This document shows, piece after piece, positions 1-6,702 of a stretch of 11,044 nt of DNA; position 1 is the first letter of the stretch, and every line of letters begins with the position of its first letter. The notes beneath the pieces were generated by a model. It was given only the letters and a program-made list of their open reading frames with translations, was not told the DNA's origin and ran no database searches. The DNA is from Actinomycetes bacterium (GTDB lineage Bacteria > Actinomycetota > Acidimicrobiia > Acidimicrobiales > Palsa-688), in contig JAKABK010000027.1 of assembly GCA_021796905.1 (NCBI GenBank), positions 1-11,044 on the forward strand, in the 5' to 3' direction. The position numbers and the translations under genes are program-made.

Positions 1-235
1 GGCCGTGGTACGCGCCGGGCCCGAGGGACGGCGCCGAGAGGTCCGGTGCGGCCTGGGTGCGGATCGAGGCGAGGGTGAGGCGGGCGTAGCCGTAGACCGA
101 GCCGCTGGCGATCAGGGCCAGGGCCACGACGAGGTTGACCGCCACGAGCACCCGTCGCGGCCAGCGGCGCCGGTGCCGCTCGAGGAGACGGGTGTGGGTC
201 TGGTGGCGGGCATGGCGCGGGGAGGGATGGTTCAT
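1..235 (-). CDS. N-terminus of a membrane-anchored protein, probably LytR-CpsA-Psr (LCP) family (partial)
   Basis: Only the first 78 codons are in the window; the gene runs off the left edge. It starts at an ATG (235-233). The peptide begins with about 30 hydrophilic residues rich in His and Arg (RLLERHRRRWPRR at 16-28). A single hydrophobic segment follows at about residues 29-49, ending in SGSVYGYA, and then an extracytoplasmic stretch begins. Basic head, one helix and a GYAR-like exit are what LCP proteins of actinobacteria show. LCP enzymes attach glycopolymers to peptidoglycan or lipid carriers on the outer face of the membrane. The catalytic LCP domain is not visible here, so the family call is inference from the anchor alone; another single-pass membrane protein is possible. 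It lies 35 bases downstream of tmsB in the same direction. No Shine-Dalgarno sequence is visible, and a strong hairpin sits just upstream of its start. Confidence 0.5.
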   Translation of the reverse strand, partial: MNHPSPRHARHQTHTRLLERHRRRWPRRVLVAVNLVVALALIASGSVYGYARLTLASIRTQAAPDLSAPSLGPGAYHG

Positions 236-245
236 GGTCGTTTGT

Positions 246-263
246 GCGGGCCGCCAGGCCCGC
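246..263. terminator. GC-rich hairpin between tmsB and the LCP-like gene
   Basis: A perfect 7-bp inverted repeat, GCGGGCC-GCCA-GGCCCGC, fills the 35-base gap after tmsB. On the plus strand it is followed by CGGTTTTC, so the U-tract lies in the plus direction. On the minus strand, the direction of both flanking genes, the tail is ACAAACGACC and poor in U. It may end antisense transcription, stabilise the tmsB mRNA 3' end, or act as a weak or rho-independent stop for tmsB. The role is inferred from the sequence only. Confidence 0.4.
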
Positions 264-270
264 CGGTTTT

Positions 271-1545
271 CTAGTCGACCGGGGCCGGCTGCGCAGGGCG
301 CGCGAACTCGGCTCGCCACGGCATGCCCGCATCGCCACCCTCGGTGCGCACCGCGAGCACCTGGTGCAGCTCGACGCGGCGTTGCACGAAGCCGAGCCGG
401 GAACCGGCGAGGTACAGCCGCCACACCCTGGCCCGGCCCTCGCCCACCTCGGCGACCGCCTCGTCCCAGTGGGCCTCGAGGTTGGCGCTCCACGCCGCGC
501 AGGTGCGGGCGTAGTGCTCACGGAGGTTCTCCTCGTGGCGGATCTCGAGGCCGGCGTCCTGCAGGGCGGTCACGATCGTGCCGACCCCTTCCAGCTCCCC
601 GTCGGGGAAGACGTAGCGCTCGATGAACCCGCGACGGTGGGCGACCGGGCCGGTGGTCGTCGGGCGGGTGATGCAATGGTTGAGCAGCCGTCCCCGGGGT
701 CTCAGGCGGGAGGCCAGGAATCGGGCGTAGCCGGGGAGGTTGCGGGCCCCGATGTGCTCGGTCAGCCCGATGCTGCTCACCGCGTCGAAACCGGTCTCGC
801 GCACCTGGCGGTAGTCCTGGTGGCGGATCTCGGCGCGGTCGGCCAGTCCCGCCTCGACCAGGCTGCGCTGCCCCCACTCGGCCTGCTCGCGCGACAAGGT
901 CACGCCGACCACCGAGACCCCGTAGTGCTCGGCTGCGTGGCGGACCATCGTCCCCCATCCGCAGCCCACGTCGAGCAGCCGCTGGCCGGGTCGCAGGCCG
1001 AGCTTGCGGCACACCAGGTCGACCTTCTCGGTCTGGGCGTCCTCGAGAGAGGCCCCCGGGTGCGGGTACACGGCGCAGGTGTAGGCCATGGTCGGCCCGA
1101 GGAGCCACTCGTAGAAACGGTTGGACACGTCGTAGTGGTGGCTGATCGCCCGGGAGTCCCGGGTCAGCGAGTGGCGCAGTCCCCACCACAGCCCCGGGCG
1201 GACCTCCTCGGCGGGTGGGGGGACCGGGCGCAGGACCCGGGGACCGAGGCCGCGCAGCACCTCGAGGCGGTCGGCCCAGCCGAGCGAGCCGACCGTACCG
1301 GCCGACAGCAGGCAGAGGGCCTCGAAGGTGTCGCCGTGCAGGTCGAGGGCACCCGACACGTAGGCCCGGGCCAGGCCGAGCTCCCCGGGAGCGGTGGCCA
1401 GGTGGTTGAGGGCGCGGCGGTCTACGACCTCGATGGTCGCCACCGGGTCGGGCGGGCCGGCGGAGCTGCCGTCACAGGCCCGGAAGGCGAGAGGCAGGTC
1501 GGGTCCCACCGCGCGGGCGAGGACAGAGGCGATTGGCTCGGGCAT
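271..1545 (-). CDS. tmsB: SAM-dependent fatty-acyl phospholipid methyltransferase, cyclopropane synthase family (10-methylene-forming, TmsB/BfaB/UfaA1-like)
   Basis: This 424-residue protein belongs to the cyclopropane-fatty-acyl-phospholipid synthase family. Visible hallmarks are the HHYDVSNRFYEWLLG block (136-150) followed by YTCAVY, the SAM-binding motif LLDVGCGWG (190-198), SIGLTEHIG (258-266) with the glutamate that in relatives helps hold the active-site bicarbonate, and FIERYVFPDGEL (307-318). The C-terminal HQVLAVR segment (394-400) resembles UfaA1/TmsB proteins. These enzymes transfer a methyl from S-adenosylmethionine to the double bond of oleoyl chains in membrane phospholipid. Classical members close a cyclopropane ring; TmsB members give a 10-methylene product. 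The ring-versus-methylene choice cannot be read from motifs, but the FAD reductase 24 bases upstream in the same operon strongly favours the 10-methyl pathway. The ATG start (1545-1543) gives a normal family length. If the pairing were misleading, it would be a plain cyclopropane synthase. Confidence 0.85.
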   Translation of the reverse strand: MPEPIASVLARAVGPDLPLAFRACDGSSAGPPDPVATIEVVDRRALNHLATAPGELGLARAYVSGALDLHGDTFEALCLLSAGTVGSLGWADRLEVLRGLGPRVLRPVPPPAEEVRPGLWWGLRHSLTRDSRAISHHYDVSNRFYEWLLGPTMAYTCAVYPHPGASLEDAQTEKVDLVCRKLGLRPGQRLLDVGCGWGTMVRHAAEHYGVSVVGVTLSREQAEWGQRSLVEAGLADRAEIRHQDYRQVRETGFDAVSSIGLTEHIGARNLPGYARFLASRLRPRGRLLNHCITRPTTTGPVAHRRGFIERYVFPDGELEGVGTIVTALQDAGLEIRHEENLREHYARTCAAWSANLEAHWDEAVAEVGEGRARVWRLYLAGSRLGFVQRRVELHQVLAVRTEGGDAGMPWRAEFARPAQPAPVD

Positions 1546-1569
1546 CGGCAGGCTCCGGGTCGTGGTCGG

Positions 1570-3039
1570 TCAGCTTCCTAGGACGCACTTGTGGTAGAGG
1601 TCGAGGAGGCGACCTCCGGGGTCGTAGGTCGCCCGGAGCCGTCGATAGTCGGCCCCGCCGTAGAGCTGGTAGAACCGTTCCTCGTCGTAGAACGCGGTCG
1701 AGTACAGCGACTTGCGTCCACCGAGGCGGTCCACCTCGGTCTCGATCCAGCGGTTGTGGTGGGCCGGGTCCATGCCGGGGCGCAGCTCGCAGCTCGACCA
1801 GATCCCGAGGTTGACCCAGAGGGTCCCGGCGTCGAGGTCGTACAGCGGCCAGCGTCGCGTCGGGTCCCGCGACCGGAGCGGGCAGATCCACACCGGAGCG
1901 ATCGGCACCTCCCGGGCGAGCCCGTCGAGCAACGACCCGAGCTGTCCCAGGGGCACCTCCACGTCTTGGACCACGGCCTCGCGCTCCGGACGGCCGAGCC
2001 GCCGCTCGAGGGCGCCTTTCACCCCGAAGCGCTGCTCGAAGGACATGATCTTCCAGTAGGTGTCGGAGCGCAGCAGGCCGCGGGGCACCACCCGGCGGAG
2101 GGCGGGGTTCTGCACCCCGAACGCCCGGGAGCACCAGAACCAGTCGGTGTCCCAGCGCCACAGGTAGTCCCGGGTGGTGAGCCAGTCCTCGCAGCGGGCC
2201 CGCACCGAGCGGTAGAAGATCGCCTGCCCGGTGTAGGAGCGGACCACCGGCGGCGGGTCTTGCTGCCACGACCCGAGGGTGAGGGTGCACTCCTCGGGGC
2301 CCCACCAGATCCCGTCGACGAAAGCGACCGGCTCTCCGTCGAGCGTGCCGCTGCGGCACACCTCCCCGAGGGTGGCGCCCGCCTCCGCGCCGTCGGCGAA
2401 GGGCAGGTGGCGAAGGTGCACCCACGGGGCGACCTCCTCGAGCTCGATCCGGGCCCGCAGGGCGTAGCCGAGGGTGCCGTAGGAGCCCGGGAACCCGAAG
2501 AACAGGTCGCGATGCTCCCCGTCGGGGCGGGCGGTCACCACCCTTCCGTCACCGGTCAGGACCTCGATCTCGAGGACCGACTCGTGCGGCATCCCGTTCC
2601 GCCACGAGCTGGACTCGATCCCGAGCCCGGTCAACGCCCCCCCGAGGGTGATGGTCCGCAGCTCCGGTACCACGAGCGGCATCAGCCCGTAGGGGAGGGT
2701 CGCGTCGAGCAGCTGCTCGTAGGTGGTCATCGCGCCCACCTCGGCGGTCCGCTCCGACGGGTCGACGGCGAGCACCCTGTCGAGGCCGGAGACGTCCAGC
2801 CCGACGCCGCTACGGCTGCGGGGACGGAAGAGGTTGGATGTCCGTTTCGCCAGCCGGACCCGCTGGCCCGGGGGTACCGCCCGGTACTGGTCGACGAGCG
2901 ACGCCACCCGCCGGCGGTGCTCGCCCCACGCCCCGGCGGCACCGGGAGCGGGCGTCCCGGGGACCGGCCGGCTGGTCGCCTCGGGTCCCCCGGTGCTCTC
3001 GGGGAGCGGCGGGCTCGGCACCTCGGGGTCGGCGGGCAC
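1570..3039 (-). CDS. tmsA: FAD-dependent oxidoreductase, 10-methylene fatty acid reductase (TmsA/BfaA, Rv0449c-like)
   Basis: This 489-residue protein is an FAD-linked oxidase-fold enzyme of the DHCR24/TmsA type. VRLAKRTSNLFRPR (61-74) opens the conserved region. The FAD-binding core follows, with DRVLAVDPSERTAEVGAM (87-104), PLVVPELRTITLGGALTGLG (121-140) and FFGFPGSYGTLGY (180-192). The C-terminal half carries the substrate cap, ending RLLDLYHKCVLGS. In characterised relatives the enzyme uses NAD(P)H to reduce the 10-methylene chain made by TmsB to a 10-methyl chain such as tuberculostearate. It is first in the operon, with tmsB 24 bases downstream. The start chosen is GTG at 3039-3037, which has a TAGCGT -10-like hexamer eight bases upstream and would give a leaderless mRNA. 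The first roughly 38 residues are Pro/Ala/Gly-rich and look unlike a folded domain. An internal GTG at residue 45 (2907-2905) is therefore an alternative start. Confidence 0.85.
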   Translation of the reverse strand: MPADPEVPSPPLPESTGGPEATSRPVPGTPAPGAAGAWGEHRRRVASLVDQYRAVPPGQRVRLAKRTSNLFRPRSRSGVGLDVSGLDRVLAVDPSERTAEVGAMTTYEQLLDATLPYGLMPLVVPELRTITLGGALTGLGIESSSWRNGMPHESVLEIEVLTGDGRVVTARPDGEHRDLFFGFPGSYGTLGYALRARIELEEVAPWVHLRHLPFADGAEAGATLGEVCRSGTLDGEPVAFVDGIWWGPEECTLTLGSWQQDPPPVVRSYTGQAIFYRSVRARCEDWLTTRDYLWRWDTDWFWCSRAFGVQNPALRRVVPRGLLRSDTYWKIMSFEQRFGVKGALERRLGRPEREAVVQDVEVPLGQLGSLLDGLAREVPIAPVWICPLRSRDPTRRWPLYDLDAGTLWVNLGIWSSCELRPGMDPAHHNRWIETEVDRLGGRKSLYSTAFYDEERFYQLYGGADYRRLRATYDPGGRLLDLYHKCVLGS

Positions 3040-3047
3040 GGCTCCCG

Positions 3048-3053
3048 ACGCTA
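3048..3053 (-). promoter_or_regulatory. Candidate -10 element for tmsA (leaderless)
   Basis: The minus-strand hexamer TAGCGT fits the actinobacterial -10 pattern TANNNT and ends eight bases before the GTG start of tmsA. That spacing would put transcription start on or next to the start codon. A GGGAG lies only two bases from the GTG, too close for a good ribosome binding site, which also favours leaderless initiation. No clear -35 was seen. Confidence 0.35.
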
Positions 3054-3118
3054 GTGGGGCGGCGGGACCGGCGGGCGGGGCAGGCCGGCGGGCCGGCCGG
3101 CGCTCGCCGCTCCCTGCC

Positions 3119-3176
3119 CGGACCCCGGACCCGGTCCGGACCCCGGACCCCGGATCCGGTCCGGACCCCGGACCCC
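3119..3176. repeat. GC-rich tandem repeat with GGTCCGGACC palindromes in the tmsA/kynU divergent promoter region
   Basis: About 58 bases are built from the 7-mer GGACCCC and its variants. The perfect 10-bp palindrome GGTCCGGACC occurs twice (3133-3142 and 3158-3167), exactly 25 bases apart, and each copy is followed by the same CCGGACCCC run. CCGGACC to the left can also pair with GGTCCGG, so several alternative hairpins are possible. It lies between two divergent genes and upstream of the kynU -10 candidate. It could be an operator array, a topological element or a slippage-prone simple repeat. No function is shown. Confidence 0.6.
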
Positions 3177-3217
3177 AGAACCCGGAACCCGAAGCGTGCT
3201 GAGCGGGTCGTCCCGGG

Positions 3218-3223
3218 TACCTT
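3218..3223 (+). promoter_or_regulatory. Candidate -10 element for kynU (leaderless)
   Basis: TACCTT matches TANNNT and ends seven bases before the GTG at 3231, the spacing expected when transcription begins at the start codon itself. No purine-rich ribosome binding site lies at the usual distance (only TTTCCGGGG). No convincing -35 hexamer was identified. Confidence 0.4.
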
Positions 3224-3230
3224 TCCGGGG

Positions 3231-4475
3231 GTGGCCAACCCGCCGGCGACCCGAGAGGACGCAGAGGCCCGGGACCGGGCCGATCCGCTGGCGGGACTGC
3301 GGTCCCGTTTCGCGCCCGACGGCGCCGGAGCGATCTACCTGGACGGCAACTCGCTCGGTCGCCAGCCGGTCAGCGCGCCCATCCGGGTGGCGTCGGTCCT
3401 CGAGGAGTGGCGTACCCGACTGGTCGGAGCGTGGGAGGAGTGGATCGATCGCCCGGCGATGGTCGGAGATCGGATCGGGACCCTCGTCGGTGCCGGTCCC
3501 GGGCAGGTGGTCGTATCCGATTCGACCACCGTCAACCTCTACAAGCTCGCGGCGGCAGCGCTCGACGCGCGACCCGACCGCAGCGTGATCCTCGCAGATC
3601 ACCATGACTTCCCGACCGTCAGGTACGTGCTGCAGGGCCTGGCCGAGCGCACCGGGCGGGAGCTGCGCTGGGTGGACAGCGACCCGAGGGAGGGTTGCGC
3701 AGCGCCGGAGGTCACCGGCGACGTGGCTCTCGTCTGCCTCTCGGGGGTCAACTTCCGCTCCGGGGCCCTCCTGGACATGCGGGCAGCGGCCGCCGGAGCC
3801 CACCGGGCCGGTGCGCTGGTGCTGTGGGACCTGAGCCACGCCGCCGGGTGCGTGCCGGTCGACCTCGACGGCGACGGTGCCGACCTGGCCGTCGGGTGCA
3901 GCTACAAGTACCTCAACGGCGGGCCCGGGTCGCCGGCGTGGCTGTATGTCCGCCGGGGGCTCCAGTCGGGGCTCCGCCAGCCGATCTGGGGGTGGTGGGG
4001 CCAGGAGGACCAGTTCGCCATGGCTGAGCGCTACCAGCCCGTCGCGGGCATCGACCGGTTCCAGGCCGGCACCCCTCCCGTCGTCGGACTGGCAGCCGTC
4101 GACGCCGGGATCGAACCGCTGCTCGAGGTCGGCATCGGCTCGCTGTGGGCCAAGACCTCGGAGCTGGTCTCGATGCTCGCCGCGAGGGTGGAGGCCCGTC
4201 TCGTTCCCCTCGGCGCCAGGATCGCCAGTCCCACCGACGCCTCCCGCCGAGCCGGGCACCTGGCAGTAGCCCACCCCGGCGCCTGGCCGGCGGTCCGTCG
4301 CCTGGTCGATTCCCGCCAGGTGGTGGCCGACTTCCGGCCACCGGATGTGATGCGCCTCGCCCCGGTCGCCGCCTACACCCGCTTCGTCGACGTCTGGGAC
4401 GCCGTCGAGCGGATCGCCGGGGTCCTCGCCGAAGGGGAGCTCACCGGGTCGGTCCCGATCCGGCGAGTGACCTGA
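3231..4475 (+). CDS. kynU: Kynureninase
   Basis: This 414-residue fold-type I PLP enzyme cleaves L-kynurenine to anthranilate and alanine (or 3-hydroxykynurenine to 3-hydroxyanthranilate) in the cytoplasm. Visible motifs are YLDGNSLG (36-43), the DSTTVNLYKL phosphate-binding region (97-106), DHHDFPTVRY (123-132), VLWDLSHAAG (197-206) with the cofactor-contacting Asp200, CSYKYLNGGPGSPAW (223-237) with the Schiff-base Lys226, and IWGWWGQEDQFAM (252-264). Length is normal for the family. The open frame extends further upstream, but that part is Pro/Gly/Arg-rich and runs through the repeat and tmsA. The GTG at 3231 gives a family-like N-terminus (ADPLAGLRSRFA) and a leaderless promoter spacing. 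It is the first gene of an operon: the ECF gene starts one base after its stop. No other kynurenine-pathway gene is present in the window, so whether it serves tryptophan breakdown, NAD synthesis or anthranilate supply is open. Confidence 0.93.
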   Translation: MANPPATREDAEARDRADPLAGLRSRFAPDGAGAIYLDGNSLGRQPVSAPIRVASVLEEWRTRLVGAWEEWIDRPAMVGDRIGTLVGAGPGQVVVSDSTTVNLYKLAAAALDARPDRSVILADHHDFPTVRYVLQGLAERTGRELRWVDSDPREGCAAPEVTGDVALVCLSGVNFRSGALLDMRAAAAGAHRAGALVLWDLSHAAGCVPVDLDGDGADLAVGCSYKYLNGGPGSPAWLYVRRGLQSGLRQPIWGWWGQEDQFAMAERYQPVAGIDRFQAGTPPVVGLAAVDAGIEPLLEVGIGSLWAKTSELVSMLAARVEARLVPLGARIASPTDASRRAGHLAVAHPGAWPAVRRLVDSRQVVADFRPPDVMRLAPVAAYTRFVDVWDAVERIAGVLAEGELTGSVPIRRVT

Positions 4476-4476
4476 G

Positions 4477-6702
4477 GTGCCCGAACAGGCCGGCTGGCCC
4501 ACCCCACCGGGCGGCGGCGGGGACCGGGCCCCCACCCCGTCGGGGCCGTTGCAGCCGGTGGAGCTGGCTACCGCCTCGGTGCTCGCCGGGGTGACCGTGA
4601 TCCTCGTGCTCGCTGGTTGGTTGATCCCCCACGCCAGCGGCCTGATCGGTCTGGCCGTCGTCCCGATGGCGGTCGTCGCCCACCGTCACCGCCCGAGGGC
4701 GGTGGTGGCGTCGACAGTCGCGGCGGTGACCGTCGCGTTCCTCGTCGCCGGCACCGGCCCCGTCCCCACCGTCGCGCTGTGCGCAGCGGTCGGTGGCATC
4801 GCCGGCCAGGCGCACCGCCGGCAGTGGCGGTGGCCGGCGGTCCTCGGAGCCGGCCTGGCCTGCGGTCCCCTGTTCGGAGCGGCAGCGGACCTCGCCCTGG
4901 TCGCCTTCGGGCCCCTGCGGCGTCTCACCATCCGCAACCTGCGCGACAGCTGGGACGGCTACGCCCGACTGGTGGGCACGATCCGGCCGCTGCGAGCCTA
5001 CCTGCGGCCGGTCACCCGGGTCGTGCACTCGTCCCTGCACCTGTGGTGGGCGTTGATCCCGGCAGTGATCGCCGTGGTGACCGTGGTGGCCACCTGGACC
5101 ACCTGGTACTACATCCGGGGCCTGCTCAGACGTCTCGACCGGATGCCTGTCGAGGACCGGCTGGCCCCACCCCCGGAGGAGACGACCAGCCGGCGGGGCG
5201 GAGCCCACCGGGAGAATGTCGCGCCGCCCGGACCGGTGCCGGTCGCGTTCGAGGAGGTGAGCGTCCGGTACCCCGGGGCGTCGGTCGATGCCCTGGCCGG
5301 AGTCAGCCTCCGGATGTCTCCCCGGGAACGGACGGTGGTCCTCGGACCCAACGGCTCGGGCAAGTCGACCCTGGCCCGGGTCCTGGCCGGGCGCGCCCCG
5401 AGCTCGGGGCGGGTGGTCCGACCCGGCCCGGTCGGTCTCGGACGGCCGGGGGGTACCGCCTTCGTTTCCCAGCAGCCCGAGAGCCAGGTCCTCGGGGTGC
5501 GTGTCGCCGACGACCTGGTCTGGGGGCTTCCCGCCAGCTGGCAGGTGGACGTCGACGCCCTGCTCGACACCGTCGGCCTGTCCGGCCTGGCGGCCCGGGA
5601 GACCTCGACGCTCTCCGGTGGCCAGCTCCAGCGGCTCGCTCTCGCCTCCGCGCTAGCCCGGCGTCCTTCTCTGCTGATCGCCGACGAGGTCACCGCCATG
5701 GTCGACTCCTCCGGTCGCGAAGAGATCGTCTCCCTCCTCGCCCGCCTCCCGGCGGACCACGGGGTCTCGGTCGTCCAGGTCACCCACCGTCTCGAGGAGG
5801 TCGCCGGCGCCGACAGTCTCCGCTGCCTCGATTCCGGCCGGCTGCTCGCCGCCCCCCGGCTCCTCCCCGCGGACCCGGCCGGCGCGACCAGCGCCACGGT
5901 CCGCTCCGCCGCGAACCCCACCCCCGCCGCCGGTCCCGGCGGGCATCCCGGGCGCCCGGGGTCCCGGGGCGGCGAGGCGCTGCTGGTAGCGGACCGGGTG
6001 AGCCACACCTACGCCGACCGCACCCCCTGGGCCCAGACCGCCCTGCGGGGAGTGTCCCTGTCGGTGCGGGCCGGGGAGGGACTGCTCGTGGTGGGCGACA
6101 ACGGCTCGGGCAAGACCACCCTCGCCTGGGTGCTCGCCGGGTTGTTGCGTCCGACGGAGGGGGAGTGCCGGCTGCGGGGAGCACCGGTGCACCGACAGGT
6201 CGGATCGGTGGCGCTGGCCTTCCAGCACGCCCGCCTCCAGGTCCAGGCGGCGACCGTCGGCGCCGACGTCAGGGCCGCTGGCGGTGTCGACCGCAGCGCC
6301 GGGGAGGAGGCCCTCACCCGCCTCGGCCTCGACGCCGAGCTGCTGTGGGACCGTCCGGTGGACACCTTGAGCGGGGGCCAGCTGAGGAGGGTCGCCCTCG
6401 CCGGGCTCCTCGCATCCGACCCCGAGGTGCTCCTGCTCGACGAGCCCCTCGCCGGGCTCGACGCGGAGAGCCGGGACGCGTTGCTCTCCGCCGTGGCCGA
6501 CCTCCGCAACCGGCGGGGTCTGACCGTGGTCGTGATCTCCCACGACTCGGAGGCCGGCGTGGTCTGCGACCGGGTCGTTCGTCTCGAGCGCGGCGAGGTC
6601 GTCGAGGACCTACCGCAGCGAGCCGGCGCCGACGATCCGCTGGCGTCCCGGCCGAGCCCGACCGGTCCGCCGGGCACCTCCATCCCCGGTGCAGCACGAT
6701 GA
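4477..6702 (+). CDS. ECF transporter fusion: S-like membrane domain plus two ABC ATPase domains (EcfA-EcfA')
   Basis: This 741-residue protein has three parts. Residues about 30-212 form a membrane domain with some six hydrophobic segments (about 30-50, 53-69, 74-92, 95-110, 120-146, 188-212), the size and topology of an ECF substrate-binding S component. NBD1 has Walker A GPNGSGKST (290-298), Q-loop SQQPES, signature LSGGQ (379-383), Walker B LLIADEV (399-405) and H-loop His437. NBD2 has Walker A GDNGSGKTT (540-548), LSGGQ (631-635), Walker B with Asp655-Glu656 and H-loop His689. Both sites look catalytically intact. A Pro/Gly-rich linker joins the ATPases. ECF systems import vitamins or trace nutrients across the cytoplasmic membrane. 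The S-AA' fusion next to a T gene resembles, as I recall it, M. tuberculosis Rv2326c/Rv2325c. The GTG start lies one base after the kynU stop with no clear ribosome binding site, implying translational coupling. Substrate is unknown. S-component identity rests on topology and context, not a binding motif. Confidence 0.85.
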   Translation: MPEQAGWPTPPGGGGDRAPTPSGPLQPVELATASVLAGVTVILVLAGWLIPHASGLIGLAVVPMAVVAHRHRPRAVVASTVAAVTVAFLVAGTGPVPTVALCAAVGGIAGQAHRRQWRWPAVLGAGLACGPLFGAAADLALVAFGPLRRLTIRNLRDSWDGYARLVGTIRPLRAYLRPVTRVVHSSLHLWWALIPAVIAVVTVVATWTTWYYIRGLLRRLDRMPVEDRLAPPPEETTSRRGGAHRENVAPPGPVPVAFEEVSVRYPGASVDALAGVSLRMSPRERTVVLGPNGSGKSTLARVLAGRAPSSGRVVRPGPVGLGRPGGTAFVSQQPESQVLGVRVADDLVWGLPASWQVDVDALLDTVGLSGLAARETSTLSGGQLQRLALASALARRPSLLIADEVTAMVDSSGREEIVSLLARLPADHGVSVVQVTHRLEEVAGADSLRCLDSGRLLAAPRLLPADPAGATSATVRSAANPTPAAGPGGHPGRPGSRGGEALLVADRVSHTYADRTPWAQTALRGVSLSVRAGEGLLVVGDNGSGKTTLAWVLAGLLRPTEGECRLRGAPVHRQVGSVALAFQHARLQVQAATVGADVRAAGGVDRSAGEEALTRLGLDAELLWDRPVDTLSGGQLRRVALAGLLASDPEVLLLDEPLAGLDAESRDALLSAVADLRNRRGLTVVVISHDSEAGVVCDRVVRLERGEVVEDLPQRAGADDPLASRPSPTGPPGTSIPGAAR

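Noticed and set aside
244..1581. 445-codon plus-strand open frame antisense to tmsB
   Set aside because: Its product is low-complexity Gly/Ala/Arg/Pro sequence with no domain, and the opposite strand encodes a clear methyltransferase. It is a GC-rich antisense shadow.
1591..3054. 487-codon plus-strand open frame antisense to tmsA
   Set aside because: It has no recognisable motif and mirrors a well-conserved FAD enzyme on the minus strand; composition explains the lack of stops.
2838..3230. Upstream extension of the kynU frame
   Set aside because: The extension is Pro/Arg-rich, overlaps tmsA and runs through the GGACCCC repeat. The GTG at 3231 gives the normal family N-terminus.
3051..4535. 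494-codon minus-strand frame antisense to kynU
   Set aside because: No domain is visible, while kynU on the plus strand has the PLP lysine and all expected motifs.
4617..6698. Upstream part of the long frame that contains ecfT
   Set aside because: It is an out-of-frame reading of the S-ATPase fusion gene. The EcfT motifs begin only after the ATG at 6699.
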